A stretch of 64,000 bases of DNA from contig PUFA01000027.1 in assembly GCA_003508835.1 (NCBI GenBank), positions 3,534,001 to 3,598,000 on the forward strand. The letters are read 5' to 3'. The notes beneath the pieces are model-generated. The model did not search any database and was not told the origin of the DNA. It saw only the letters and a program-made list of their open reading frames with translations. This DNA is from Eonycteris spelaea. Lineage: Eukaryota > Chordata > Mammalia > Chiroptera > Pteropodidae. Positions 23,191-36,677 of the stretch are shown here, piece by piece. Each line of letters begins with the position of its first letter. The stretch's first letter is position 1. Position numbers and translations under genes: made by a program.

Positions 23191-24769
23191 AACTGTCCAG
23201 TTCTTTAAGTCTAACAACATGGCTACAAATATATAGATGACAGAGATTCAGCTAACTTAGAAAAAAAAATGTTTATAATTTTCACAGTATGAAGTGGCTC
23301 TACCCTGAATCTGGACAGAAAGCAAACGCTAACTTACTTGGTAGTATTTAGGAAAAATTGCCAATATTGTAGAAAATCTAGATCACTGTTATCAAACTTT
23401 AAAAGAAAGGCAGTGGAATCAGTTTTTCATATGAAATCTTACATTGACTCCCAATGTCTAAAACAAATAAAGGTCAAAAAATTTGAAATGAAACGAAGAG
23501 CAATCTGTGGGCTTCCATCCTTGCACCGTCTCCCACAGGCTCCCTGGATCACCACTTGATACCACTCATCTAATTCCTGACTATCCCCAGACTTTTCTGT
23601 ACCTTGTGGTAGTTCTAAAATGAGATTACCAATTTCATTCAGACAAGAAAAATTAAGAAAAAAAAACTTTCCATGGAAAAAATATATATGCGCTTTCAAT
23701 GACATTTAAGACTTAAGACAATTTGTTAGTCTATCAATGATTACTTTTAAATTGAAAAGCAAATTAAAATCTAACAGTAATTAATCCCCCATACTGCTGA
23801 CTAGTAATGTATAGTCTAAGACTATTATATCAGTGACAATTCAGCTTCCAAAACATTTTTCTAGACTTATTTAACAGCTAAATTATAAAATATGAAGAAA
23901 CTTCTCTAATATATAAATCAATAGCATTTAAAATTTTGCTTATAATTCTGACAAATTTAAGACATCCTGTTTCAGAGAAAAGACACATATCTCCATAGCC
24001 AAAGTAATTTAGCAAATGACTTTTTTTAAAAAAATCACCAAAGGGGAAATTACTGAAAACATTAAATGACATAAAAACAAATTGTCATCTTTGTGCTTAA
24101 TAATAATAGTAACTTTCTAAGCCTTAGCAAAGAGAAGCAGTTTCTCTTCTTATAAAATCAGTGTTCTGTCCACTCCTCTACTTGGAAATACCATTATAAA
24201 AGTCATTAAAAGACATCCTGTTATTTGGATCATAGGTTTCTAACCATAAAGTGCCAACCATGAAGCTTGGAGTATGAGGTTTGCAAGATTCAAACATCCT
24301 TATTAAAGTCATCTTTACTTATTTACTAACCATAACAGATAAAGGCACATCATTTCACCTTAAATAAGGATTAATCTTGAAAATATAAACAAGATTCATG
24401 TGATCAGTTTATTGAATAGTTACTGAACTTCAGTGATGCCATATTTTGATGAAAGCAAAAAGTTACGAATATTTTTCTGTAATACATTTTCAATGCAGGC
24501 AACAATTTTTTAAACAGTACATTTTATATTCATTGGCGACCCTACTGACCTCTCGGCAAGATAGAAAGTTTGAATTGTCTAGGTACAATCAATTACATGA
24601 CATGGCTCATTACATGGATTTGTGCCTTATAACCAAAAAGGAAGGCAAAAGTCATCTCTCATTGTTAAAAAAATCTCTCTACTTCCCAGTCTATGCTGAT
24701 TCTGCCAATCCTTCTGATCTCCTCATCAATGGTTTCAAGGTTCACTTTATTGCAAATACTTAAGACATA
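23191..24769. other. Non-coding interval, nothing recognised
   Basis: AT-rich sequence. No repeat family or gene was recognised; the open frames (for example 24446-24763) have no known relatives. Confidence 0.3.
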
Positions 24770-25205
24770 CTAAATATAGCCTAGGGACGTGCAGATGCCC
24801 GTCCCCTCATTACTTACCATTTACAGGCAGGACAGCCCCACTTCCAACTGCCAATAGCTTGAAGGCTTTCTCTGGCAGCGAACATCTACTCTGCACGCAC
24901 ATGGACCACCAGAAGCTACTGAGGAGTTACAATTTCCCTCAGACTAATCCTTGACCAATAACTGACTGGACACCTGGCCTGCAGCCCCTGGGTTTAGATA
25001 ATTGATGTATGTTGTATATGGCCTTGCAGAGGTCCCAAGTAGAATGAAAGTCTAATTGCTAACAGTGGTAATTTGCTTGAGATGTACTCTTCATTAGCTT
25101 CGCTGTATTTTTTGCCTCATTTCTCCCACTGCCCTATAATAAACTACTCATACTCAAATACTTATCTCTAGGTCTGCTCTGAGGAAACCCGAACTAAGAG
25201 GAGGT
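24770..25205 (+). mobile_element. LTR-like segment (probable old ERVL-type LTR)
   Basis: The right end, CCTATAATAAACTACTCATA, then CTCAAATACTTATCTCTAGG and GGAAACCCGAACTAAGAGGA, matches the polyadenylation signal and 3' end style of old mammalian LTRs. The left part is not diagnostic and no internal genes were seen. Confidence 0.45.
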
Positions 25206-26039
25206 ATAAAGATACAATAGGGGGTTAGCATCAAAGAATTCATAATCTAAAATAAGACCAATAATCGACAAAACAAAAACAATAACCAAGAAGAAAACAT
25301 ACAATATTACATTGTAAATAAGTGTGCTGGCCCAAGTGAAGATAACAACCTAGAGGCTTAAACATTCCATGCACTATTGGAATGTTAGCTAATGGTCTTC
25401 CCTGTAACTCTATTACCTCCATTGGGAAAAAGCTGCAAGACTATCTCTAATAGTCACCTTACTCTAGATGTCTTCCTACCTCATTGTGATCACTGTTTTA
25501 ATACTTCCTGAATAACAGACCGTACCAAAGGGTAGAAAAGAAGGTAGGATTATAAACTGAATTCCATGACAGCTATGGAACAAAAGGAAGAGGAAATCAA
25601 AATGACAATATAGTGATTCCACTCGAGTTCGAACTATAGCTACTATTAAATGAATTTTATCCTTACATTAACTTTTTGACAGCCCATCATTCCCCAAGGC
25701 AATATACAGAGGGCCAAACCAAATCAATACTTTGGCCATCATTCACAATTAGTTTCTGATACACAGTGTGGTGATTACCTGCAACGCAACATTAGTGAAA
25801 AAATCAAATATTGCAGAGCATTTTTTTTTAGAAGGAACATGTTGTGGAGTGACTGAGTGGATGCCTGAGACTGAGTGATCAGGGAAGGATGCCTGACTTG
25901 TGAAGATAAGCAGGGTAAGCATTCCAGGCAACTGGTCCAAAAAGCCCCTGGCACGTTCAAGCAATAAGTGTAGTTTAATCATTTTCTGTTTAGGTGACTT
26001 ATCTTAGATTTACTCTTCAGAAATTATAAAATATGATAT
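25206..26039. other. Non-coding interval, nothing recognised
   Basis: No gene or repeat was identified. Confidence 0.3.
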
Positions 26040-27330
26040 TATTGAAGATCTAGTAAGTTTTGATAGAAGCCAGATAGTGCTGGGCTTCATAAAGTTTAGA
26101 TCCTATGTGGCTTTAAGAAGCCCCTGAGGGCATTTAAGGGGTACCATGATCTAAATTTTAACAAGAAACCTGTTTTGTCCAGAAAAGATTGTAGGGCAGA
26201 AAAAGTAGATGTAGGGAGACCAGTTAGGCGATTTACATTATAGTAAATCCTAGTGAATAATGAAGGTGGCTTAGACTCAGATACTAGTAAGTAGGAATAG
26301 ACCCTGAATGTATCAGTTAAAGTGTTTCTGGTGGAAGTAACCAGATACACACCTAAAATGTCTTGAATAAGGAAATCTGTATATTATAGATTACTGTATA
26401 GTATAAGAATCTGTATATTATAGACTTATATTACAGAAAGCCAGCTAGAGCAGACCCAACAATGTCATCAAAGAATCATGTTCTCCCAGACTTCCTAACC
26501 ACCTAAACTCTCAAACTGAAATGTTGTTAGATGACTACCACTAGCAACTGAGACTAGACACTCTCTTATTCCTATCGAGGGCTCGCTTTTGTGGCTATTT
26601 CAAGAGTCAGAATTCCTCTTTGCCAGATAGAGGTCCCTCATCCGTTATTTCAACGACCTTTTTTTTTAAAGGCTGTCCATTCCTCATCCATTCATTTGTA
26701 TGAAAGATAGACTTATGATTGGTTAAAGACCAAGCAGAGCTCACCCTCAAGTGGGAATGGGGTTGGCTTGTCTTGAGTCACATCATCTATGTGAAAGGAT
26801 GGATAGCTGGGGAAAAATGCTATCTGTTGGAAAGGAGGAAGGAGGGGAAAATGCGTATCTGTTGGAAAGATATCACTGAGCAGTAAGCAGTGATATCAAC
26901 TACATGGGATATGCTTTGGACGTGGAATTGACAGAGCTTGCCAATGGAATGATACTGGTAGAAGGGAGGGTTCAAGAACAGTTCTTACAGGCTTCAGCAG
27001 TTTGAAGGTAAAGGTGTTTGCTGAGATGGGGAAGACTAGAAGAAAGATCAGGTTTAGGAAAGATAATCAAGGCTTCTGTTTTCATCAAGTTGACTTTAAC
27101 ATACCGATTAAACACTGGAGAGGTGATGGAGTTCAATATAGTAGTATGAGGTTTTCGGAGAGGCTAAGACAAGAATAAAGAAATGAAATACTACATACGG
27201 AGAATTTTTTTTTTTTTTAAGCAACTAAGACTAAATGAGAATAGAGAATGTATGGATAGAGCAAAAATTAGACCCATGCCAAGGTTTTAGAGTACAAAAG
27301 GAGCCATTAAGGTAGTTAGAAAACTTGAGT
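26040..27330 (+). repeat. Long ancient repeat, split by a second old repeat
   Basis: The parts AGGGAGACCAGTTAGGCGAT (about 26214), GAAGGTGGCTTAGACTCAG, TGCTGAGATGGGGAAGACTA (about 27018) and AGATCAGGTTTAGGAAAGAT keep the order of one old mammalian repeat. Between about 26290 and 26860 the order is broken by sequence related to the 22020-22315 repeat (TGATTGGTTAAAGACCAAGC at about 26716). Class not certain. Confidence 0.4.
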
Positions 27331-27685
27331 GCAACTCCCCAGCATCATGTGTGGGCATAATGAGAGTAGAACAGATTATTAGCTCTCTGCCAAAAAGGGT
27401 GGAAGATGTTCCCTCTCTCAACTTGGTAAGTATGGGACGGACAGGTTATGGGTATCTTTCAAAAATACAATGTATATCATGACATGCCATAAAGAGGTAT
27501 TACTAATACACTACACAATCTTTCAAAAGAGAGTTGGCTCATCAGTCCTCTAAACATTAGTGAGAATAGGATGAAAGAATATGGCATCCAATGGCAACAA
27601 TTCCAATCCAAGGTCTCATGAAAAATGCTGACCATTATTCAAAACTATTTCAAATGGAATTGATTACAGAAAATAACAAGGGAAA
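27331..27685. other. Non-coding interval, nothing recognised
   Basis: No gene or repeat was identified. Confidence 0.3.
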
Positions 27686-27850
27686 AAAGGCCTGGATTCA
27701 AGTCTATATCTGACATAATAGCTATGCAGCCTTGGACTCTTTCAATTCCTTATTTTCTCAGAGAATCAGTTTTCTATTTGATAAAGTATTTATAATAGTT
27801 CCTTCCTACCTACTTCAGGGGATCACTGTGAAGACCAAATGTTTAAGAAA
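27686..27850 (+). repeat. MIR SINE remnant
   Basis: AGGCCTGGATTCAAGTCTAT, GCCTTGGACTCTTTCAATTC, AGTTTTCTATTTGATAAAGT and ATCACTGTGAAGACCAAATG follow the sense MIR order. Confidence 0.7.
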
Positions 27851-28948
27851 TCTATTAACTGAAAAATCCTATGATTTCCTTCAGCTGCCTGACTAGTCTC
27901 ACCTTTTACCATTGATGTGCTTCATCATGCTGATGCCAAATACCAATTTTCAGTACTCAATTCTTAACAACAAAAAAAAAAAACCCCAAATTGTGAAATT
28001 TCACTAAGGACAAAACACTGGATAACTAGGGATAACTCAATAAAGCCCCTGTCCAACACTTAAGATGTTTCAAAATTGTACCTCACTCATTAAAACTCAA
28101 GTCGAATGACATAGTCATCCCTCTGGATACTGATCTGGCACTGTCAAGATCTAAAGATGACCTTATAACCACTGACCAGAATATTAAGAAAATAGCCATC
28201 AAAAAATTCTTCACATGCTATATTAGCATGTCTGCCTATGTTTCACATTGACTACTTAAATATAAGGTCCTTTTACACTTTCCAAAGTTCTCTCTTACTA
28301 TTTCATCTGATCACCTAGCAGTTCTGTCAGGTAGACAGGACAGATTTATGCTTGTCTAAGACGAAAACTTTTTACGTTCAAAATCATTTTAGGGAATAAC
28401 TTATACTTCAGGTACCCAACTCCTATTTTGGTGTCAATACTACACAATGTTACATAAATTTTACATTCTTAATTCCTCCACAATACCAATGATTCTACTT
28501 CTAAATGAGTAAGGCATTCAAGTTTGAAAATATTCCTAATAAAAACTGTACATTTAGCACCATTCTAAGTCTTATCAGAAAAAATTCTTTACCAACCACA
28601 TTAAATCTCCCACTCACAAAAGTAGATGCGGCAACAGTACTAAATGAATGTTATCTAGTGCCTGAGAACATTAACAAAGAATCTTGAGCTGACTTCTCCA
28701 ATTTTCACAGAGGACACCACTCTTAGAACTACAATCAAACCACTGTGGACTCTAAGTACTAATAATACTCTATCACCATTAATATTATTATTAATGGTTT
28801 AGGAATTAGGAATTTTAAATATTTTTAAAACACAGGTTTTAAAGGATCACCTTAGAAATATCAATAAATATTGCCTAAGCTTTCAAAACACAGATGAGAT
28901 TAAGGTTAAATATAACTTATAAGAAGTACCTCATAAATAGGGCCAACA
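27851..28948. other. Downstream flank of SEM1, nothing recognised
   Basis: AT-rich, no recognised repeat. A 60-codon frame at 28505-28687 has no known relatives. Confidence 0.3.
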
Positions 28949-29309
28949 TTTAATTGATGTGGTTTAAGAAAAATATTGAATTGGAGATCCAATGAATTCT
29001 AGACTCAAATCATTTAACCTCTCTAAGCCTCAGTGAACATTAAAAAAATTCATAACAGGCAATTTTACTGTAACTATATAATAAAGTCCTGGCAAATCAT
29101 GAATGAGAAAATTAATAATCAGAGGCAAAGATCAATACTTCGAACCAAATCAAAATTAGACCAAAACATTTTTTTTGTGTGTTACAAAAGCAAAAATAAA
29201 GCCAAGCAGGTAATGAAATAAACATATTTTTTAAAGTGTCCCATCCTGGGTTCTCCTACAATTTAGTAAACAGTTCAAGTTTACGTTGCTTCAATACTTC
29301 TTCTGGATG
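28949..29309 (-). other. SEM1: SEM1 3' UTR (short isoform) with candidate poly(A) signals
   Basis: This is the minus-strand sequence after the TAG stop. No canonical AATAAA occurs in it. The variants seen are AGTAAA at 29064-29069, about 240 bases past the stop, and ATTAAA at 28949-28954, about 356 bases past. The first roughly 130 bases are repeat-free. A short MIR-like stretch lies at about 28985-29040. The true cleavage site cannot be fixed from sequence alone. Confidence 0.5.
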
Positions 29310-29352
29310 CTATGAGGTCTCCATCTTATAACCATGTTTCTCTAGTTCAGCT
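29310..29352 (-). CDS. SEM1: SEM1 coding exon 3 and stop
   Basis: The last 43 coding bases complete the split Arg57 codon (CG/A), then encode AELEKHGYKMETS and a TAG stop at 29310-29312. This segment belongs to the C-terminal helix, which packs in the proteasome lid and in TREX-2. A long pyrimidine tract ending TTTTATTATAG precedes the acceptor. Total coding length is 76+94+43 = 213 bases, or 70 residues plus stop, the normal SEM1 length. Longer SEM1 isoforms with other 3' exons are known in human; none could be recognised here. Confidence 0.97.
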
Positions 29353-31577
29353 CTATAATAAAACACAAAAAAAACAACATCACAAGATATTATGATAAAG
29401 AAACAGTTTTTAGAAATAACACAATAAATACGTCAACGAGCTAAGTCTAGGCACCAATTTAAAATACTACCAATATCTTTTATTCCTTAAAAAAAAACCT
29501 ATGCAAGAAAGAGACTGGATGTGAATCAACATAATGCTAATAATATTTTAATTTCCCATTAGTAAACTTATATTTCATTTTCTTTAATTTTCTGATAAAT
29601 CAATTTATGAAAGAAATGTGAAAAATTTACTATCTTCCATATACCATATAAATTTTTTTTTTTAAGAATCATGAACTATATGGTTAAGAACATAAGACAT
29701 TGGTATCAAACTTCTAGAAATTACATAATCATCACAATAGGTACTATTGTTATTTACACATAAAGAATAAACATTGCTTTCCATAGTGATATGTATCTAT
29801 TGCTCTAACCAAGACAAAAATTATAAATTTATAGATTGTGCAAATTATTCTACATTAACTATTTGTAAGCAAAATAATTTTCAATATGGAGGAAAAAATC
29901 TCAAAATTTATGCTAGAATAAATACACACTTTGAGAATGTCAACTGCAACTGTTTATCTGCCTTGTAAAAACATTTGCACAAAAATATTTAGCTCTGTAA
30001 TCAATTTCAGCTATTTAAACTACCACTCCAAATATCGCTAGTGACTTATCTGCCATGTTTTATGAGTTCCCAACAAAACTGAGTCCAATCTATGACGAAA
30101 ATTATACAAATGTAAAAGTATGATTAATGTATCCTACATTATTACATCCAATAAGATAAAGACATTTGTTCTCAAGTGTAACACCTTAAACACTATCACA
30201 CTATCCAGTGTAAGCACAAGGTAGGAATGATGTATAATACTGATTATTCATTTCCCCAAACTCCTTCAATTCCCTAAAATTTTTAGTTATTTATAATACA
30301 AATGCTGACCTAAAATCCATGAATAATATTAAAGCTAGAGATTATTCATATGAATCATTTTTGTCTTCTGCTCAAGTGTAGAGGGCAGTATGGTCTGATG
30401 GTAAAATTCTGCATCAGGCAGGAATCAAGAGATCAGCACAAGTTTCTGACTCTACCCCTTCCTTTGCTGAATTTAATTAAAATGCTTCCTTTGCCCCCAA
30501 TCCAGGAAATTGAAGATTATAATACCTGTCCTTCATAATTTTTCTATTTAAAATGGAAATAATTTTAAAACTTTTTTAGTTTTCCACTGCCTTTAACAAA
30601 ACCAATGTAGATTATTCACTTTCTCTTATTTAACAACAATGACAAAAACCATCCCCAAAATTCAACTTTTGATTTATGTAAACAAGTACACCAACTCAGT
30701 CTGAGTTTGTGCCTGTTTGACTTCCTGGCAAGAGGGAGTAACCAATTACATTTATATATGATTACAAACACAAAAGAAAAAAATGATATGCTTCTCTATT
30801 AGCTAAATTCTTAGAGAAGATAAAAAATTTCTCTGCTGAAATTTAGGATATTAAGAAATAAAAAGAAAATAAATCTAGGCCACCAAATACAAAACACAGA
30901 ACAATATAAAAACACTAAAACATGAACCTGTTCAATGGAAAAATCCAGCAAAGAAATCCAGCACAACTCCAATGATATCACAGGACACACATACTGAATG
31001 TACACTATTTGAAACAAAAATAGCACAAAAGTAAGACCAATAGCCACTGGTAGATTTAGGAAGTCCTCTTCCTTTAATCAGGAACTACAGTGGCTTCTTT
31101 AAGTTCTTAGGTAAAATGTGATGCAGGGTTAGGAAAATGTCATAACCCTATCTATTTCTACTGATATGCAAAGAAGAAAATATATCGGAAACAGCAAAAA
31201 TAGAAACAGAAGCATTTTTAGTTACTTGGAGACACAAGTAGCCTTTTTTTTTTCTTTTACTCGTTAAAGGTAATTACGCTGAAAGAGAAACAGGAAGTGG
31301 AAGGCTAGGTCCTTGCTGAATACATGGAGCAACATAAGAGGTAGATCCAGAGTTGAAGCCCATGGAATATAACTGACTCTAGAGTATGAACACCCTCTCC
31401 AAAGTTAGATTAGGACCCAGCAATGGCAGAGAACAGCAAAACATGTTTTTGTTTTCTTACCACGGTTTATACCACCACATTAAAATCCTCAACACAGTTT
31501 ACAAAGATTAGGATAGGAAGAACATTTTTGCAGGAAACTTGTTAATCAAGACAATTTTTTAAAAAAGTAGGATTATC

Positions 31578-31768
31578 TGAGGGTGTGCTGTCCAATATTG
31601 TAGTCACATGTAGCTATTTATTAAAATTAGTTCATTAAATGGAGTTCATTAGCCATGCCAGCCACATTTTTATGGGCTTAACAGCCACATGTAACGAGGG
31701 AGTTCTGTACTGGATAAGGCAGCTTACAGACCCTTCTGTCACTACAGTAAATTCTATTTGATAGCACT
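31578..31768. mobile_element. Non-autonomous hAT-like element with inverted ends
   Basis: The left end GTGCTGTCCAATATTGTAGT pairs with the right end TTCTATTTGATAGCACTG as imperfect terminal inverted repeats. The middle keeps ACATGTAGCTATTTATTAAA and AGCCACATGTAACG, typical of a small mammalian hAT fossil. Confidence 0.65.
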
Positions 31769-33159
31769 GGAGATGTAAACAACCTTGTGAGAAAAGATAC
31801 TCATGACCCAATTAAAAGAAATAATCACTAATGGAAATAACTAAGACTTTTACACTTACAGAAATTCACACCAAAGGCAAAAGCATAACGGAGACATAAG
31901 AGCACTGTGGAGGTGTACTATAAAAACAAGCCACAAAGAATATATGGATAATTCTCTATTTCCAAACCAGTAAAAAGACAAGATGTAGTAGTGAAAAGAA
32001 ATCCAATTATCAATATATTTACTAAAAGTCCCTGATAAAATCATAGCATTCAATAATATCTTGATTTAATTTTTAAGAAAAGTGCTATTTTCTGACTAAT
32101 GAAAGACAAAAAAAGACACTTTGGAGAAACTGTACTCATTTGAAATAGCAAAAGAAAAAACCTCAGTTAGCCTCAACTTAAAACAATTTCAAGAAGATAA
32201 CAGAAAACATAGATATATGATTAAGAACACAGAACAGTGATCAACAGAGTTGAAAAGGCTGAAAATAAATATTCTAACAATATAATATGATCTTAATGAG
32301 GAAGAAAGGGAGAATGCATACAGAAAAAAAGTGAAAGGGTGTTCTCTGATGTAGCTCGGTTTTAAGAGAATTAAACCCAAAATAAATTCAAAAAGAAAGG
32401 GCAAGAACTTATATACACAGAATTGACGTAATCCTAGAATGGACTGAGATCTGTAAAAATAACAATTTTGAGAACTATATATGGATAAAGAAGAATAAGA
32501 ATAGATAGATCCAATGCTTGGAATAGATGGTTTATAGTAACAGATTTTAGAGAAAAAGCAGGATTACTGTTCAATAGCTATTGTTCCTATCTTGTCCATG
32601 AAACTGCAAATAAAAAAATATCATTAAGATAAAATTGAAAACTAAGGTAAAATAACTTCATACTGCATTAAAGTAGTTTAAAGTCTCAAGGCTCTGAATA
32701 ATTACATCTCAGAGTACTAAAAGAACAAAAAGATATAGTCAAAAATCAAAGAGTCAGCAATTTTGAGAAATCACAGAGAATTATAAAAGTGTTATTCACA
32801 AAGTATAACAGTGAAAGGTAAATTGTACTATTCCAAAAAGGGGGAAAAGGGGATGGGTAAGATTTTATTAGCATCCAGCAGAACTACTAAAGTCCTTAGA
32901 ATGTACTGTTTCTGAGCCCATAAAAAATATGCAGTGTAGAAAAAAAGCTTCTGTATCATAATTAAGAATGAATTTTAAAATTTTGTTATAAATTATCTCC
33001 CTTCCTTTTTGAACAAATGTCCTAGACTAGAAAATTAGACAACTGCAATAGAACTTCAATGTCTTGGTTTGAGCCAAGTATGTGACAGTCTATCTAGATA
33101 ACTGTGGTGAGGAGCAGATATGCATGGGTGGAATCGAAATAAAATCAGGGGGAAAGAAT
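31769..33159. other. A-rich intronic stretch, possibly degenerate LINE
   Basis: Plus-strand A-rich sequence (for example 32080-32830) without intact motifs. It may be a strongly decayed LINE, but nothing diagnostic was seen. Confidence 0.25.
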
Positions 33160-33611
33160 CGCCTCTGCACCTTATGGTGCTGGTATAACTGGATATGCAC
33201 GTGCAAAAGAACAAAGCTAGACCTTGCTTCACAACATACACAAAAATTAATTCAAAATGGACTAACGGCCTAAAGGTAAGAGCTGAAATTATAAAACTGT
33301 TAGAAGAAAACAGAGATGAATTTTTATAACCTTAAATTTGGCAATTAATTCTTTAACAGTAGATAAAAAATTAGACTTCACAAGAATTAAAGTCTTGTGC
33401 AAAGGACGCTATGAAGAAAGTGAAAACAGAATGGGAGAAAATATTTATAAATAATATGTCTGATAAGGGCCCAATACCTAGAATATATATAAGAACTTTT
33501 ACAACTCAACAACAAAGACAAACAACCAAACTTAAAAATGGGCAAAGGACTTGAATAACTCTTTCTCCAAAAAAAGATACAGAAATGATCGACAAATGCA
33601 TGAAGAGGTTA
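33160..33611 (+). mobile_element. Older L1 ORF2 3' part, left half (interrupted)
   Basis: Follows the L1 ORF2 order: TGGTGCTGGTATAACTGGAT, AAAATTAATTCAAAATGGAC, GAATGGGAGAAAATATTTAT, GGGCCCAATACCTAGAATAT and AACTCAACAACAAAGACAAA. It breaks near 33611 and resumes at about 35390 with the matching continuation. Confidence 0.85.
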
Positions 33612-35237
33612 TCAGTTAGAAAACAAAAAAGAACCAGTCAGAAATAAAGAATACAATAACTGAAATGAAGCATACATTAAAGGGAATCTACAGATCAGAT
33701 GAAATAGAGGATCGAATCAGCAATTTAGAATGTAGCAGAAAACACCCAATCAAAACAGCAAAAAGAAAAAAGAATCCAAAAAAAACGAGAACTAAGGGCC
33801 CTCTGGGACAATATCAAATATAACAACATTCACATCATAGGAGTAACAGACAGAGAAGACAGAGAGCAAGAAACTGAAAACTTATTTGAAGAAATAATGA
33901 AAGAAAACTTCCCTAACTTGGTGAAGGAAATAGACATACAATAACAGGAAGCTTAGAGTACCAAACAAGATGAACCCAAAGAGGCCCACACCAAAACACA
34001 TCCTAAGTAAATGTTAAAAACAAAGAGAGAATCTTAAAAGCAGTAAGAGAAAAGCAATTAGTTACCTCAAGGGAACTCCCATAAGACTGTCAGCTGATTT
34101 CTCAACAGAAATTTTGGAGGCCAGAAGCGCTTGGCACAAAAAATTCAGAGCAAAGACCTATAGCCAAAAAATTACTCTACTCAGCAAAGCTATCATTTTA
34201 GAATCGAAGGAGAAATAAAGAGCTCCCCAGACAAAAACAAAAGCAAAGGAGTTCATCAACACCAAACTAGAATTACAAAAAATGGTAGAGATATTTAAGA
34301 AAAAAAAAAAGATAAAAAATATGAATAACACAATGGCAATAACTACATATCTATGAACAATTACTTTAAATGTAAATGGATTAAATGCTCCAATCAAAAG
34401 ATGGGGTGGCTAAATGGATAAGAAAACAAGACCCTTACACATACCGCCTACAAGAAACTCACTTCAGATTGAAAGACAAACACAGACTGAAAGTTAAAGG
34501 AACAGAAAAAGATATCTCATGAAAATGGAAACAAACAAACAAAAAACTGGGCGAGCAATTCTTATATAAGACAAAACAGACTTTAAAACAAAGGCTGTAA
34601 CAAGAGACAAAGAAAGACAGACCCAGTAATCCCACTTCTGAGTATTCATCTAAAGAAATTCAAACACTATTTCGAAGGGGCATGTGAATCCATATGTTTC
34701 ACTGCAGCATTATTTACAACAGCCAAGATATGGAGGCAACCTGGGTGTCCATGAATGGATAAAGAAGAGGTGGTACATGTATACAATGGAATATCATTCA
34801 GCCACAAAAAAAGAACGAAATCTTGCCATCTGCAATAACATGAATGGACCTATTATGCTGAGCAGAGTAAGTCAGACAGAAGGACAAATGCCATATGATT
34901 TCACTTACATGTGGAATCTATGGAATAAAATAAACAAAGAAAACAGAAACTAATAGATACAGAGAACACTGTGATGGTTGCCAGATGGAAGGGGTTACGA
35001 GAATGAGTGAAAAAAGAGAAGGAATTAAGTACAAATTGGTAGTCACAAAATAGGGGATATAAAATATAGCATAAGGAATATAGTCGGTAATTTGTAATAA
35101 CTATGTATGGTGTCAGATGGGTACTAGATTTATTGGGGTAATTACTTTGTAAATTGTATAAATGTCTAATTGCTATGTTGTACACCTGGAACTAATATGA
35201 TATTGTATGCAAACTATAATTGAAAATTTTTAAATTA
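33612..35237 (+). mobile_element. Younger L1, internally deleted, inserted in the older L1
   Basis: Starts within ORF1 (GAACCAGTCAGAAATAAAGA). It includes AAAGAGGCCCACACCAAAAC and AGACTGTCAGCTGATTTCTC, then the ORF2 start (GCTGTAACAAGAGACAAAGA at about 34595), and jumps at about 34617-34625 to the late ORF2 sequence ACCCAGTAATCCCACTTCTG. It ends in a 3' UTR with GTTGTACACCTGGAACTAAT. Most of ORF2, including the reverse-transcriptase core, is missing. The 3' UTR style is laurasiatherian. Confidence 0.85.
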
Positions 35238-35389
35238 TTTAAAGAGAAAAGTAATCTGGTTTGTAAGTCAAGAGCAATGGAATTACAAATGCTCTTTATT
35301 ATCTTCAAATTGCTTATCTTTTCTACATTTTTAATGATGAACATTTATTATTTATGTAATAAATGATCAAAACAATCTGAAAAAAAGAG
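35238..35389 (+). other. Probable L1 3'-transduced segment with its own AATAAA
   Basis: Non-L1 sequence lies between the 3' end of the younger L1 and the point where the older L1 resumes. It carries AATAAA at 35358-35363 and ends in an A-rich stretch (about 35380-35388). This fits a readthrough transcript of the source L1 that carried flanking DNA along. Confidence 0.5.
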
Positions 35390-36130
35390 ATCATTAGTCA
35401 TTAGGAAAATGAAAATCAAAACCACAATGAAATACCAGTTCACACCCACTAGGATGGTTATAATAAAAAAAAAAAATGAATATTAACAAGTTTTGGTAAG
35501 AATGTGGAGATGAGAACCTTCACACATTGCTGGTAATATAAAATTGTTCAGCTGCTGTGAAAAAGTTTGGCAGTTCCTCAAAACAGTTAAACAGAATTAC
35601 GGTATGACCCAGCCAATTCCACTCTTCGGATTATATGCCCAAAATCTGAAATAGGTTTTCAAACAAAAACTGTACATGAATGTTCATAGCAGCGCTGTTC
35701 ACAATAGCCATAATCTGAAAACTACCTAAATGTCCCCAACTAATTAAGAAGATAAACTGTGGCACATCCATACAATGGAATATCATTCAGCCATAAAAAG
35801 GAATGAAGTACTGAAACATGTGACAACATGGATGAAACTTGAAAACATTATGCTAAGTGAAAGAAGCTTAGATACACAAGATCACTTATTGTACGAAATA
35901 TCTAGAATAAGCATATCGAAAGAGACAGAAAACAGGTCAGTGGTTGCCAAAGGCTGGGGAAAAAGAGAAATGTACAGTGAATACTTAAGGGTACGGTTTC
36001 CTTTTGGGGTGCTAAAAATGTTTTTTGAATTAAATAAAAATGATGGTTAAATGACACGATATACAAAGTGCCCTAAATTGTACACTAAATGGTTAATTTT
36101 ATATTATATAAATTTTACTTTGCTCGAATC
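35390..36130 (+). mobile_element. Older L1 ORF2 end and 3' UTR, right half
   Basis: Resumes with ATCATTAGTCATTAGGAAAA and continues through AACCACAATGAAATACCAGT, ATACAATGGAATATCATTCA and CAACATGGATGAAACTTGAA to a 3' UTR ending near CTAAATGGTTAATTTTATAT. It continues exactly the segment ending at 33611. Confidence 0.88.

Positions 36131-36677
<547 letters not shown>

Noticed and set aside
34684..36050. Frames of about 90 codons with IQ-like text (for example MEYHSAIKRNEVLKHVTTWM)
   Set aside because: These are typical translations of late L1 ORF2, already covered by the L1 entries, and not separate genes.
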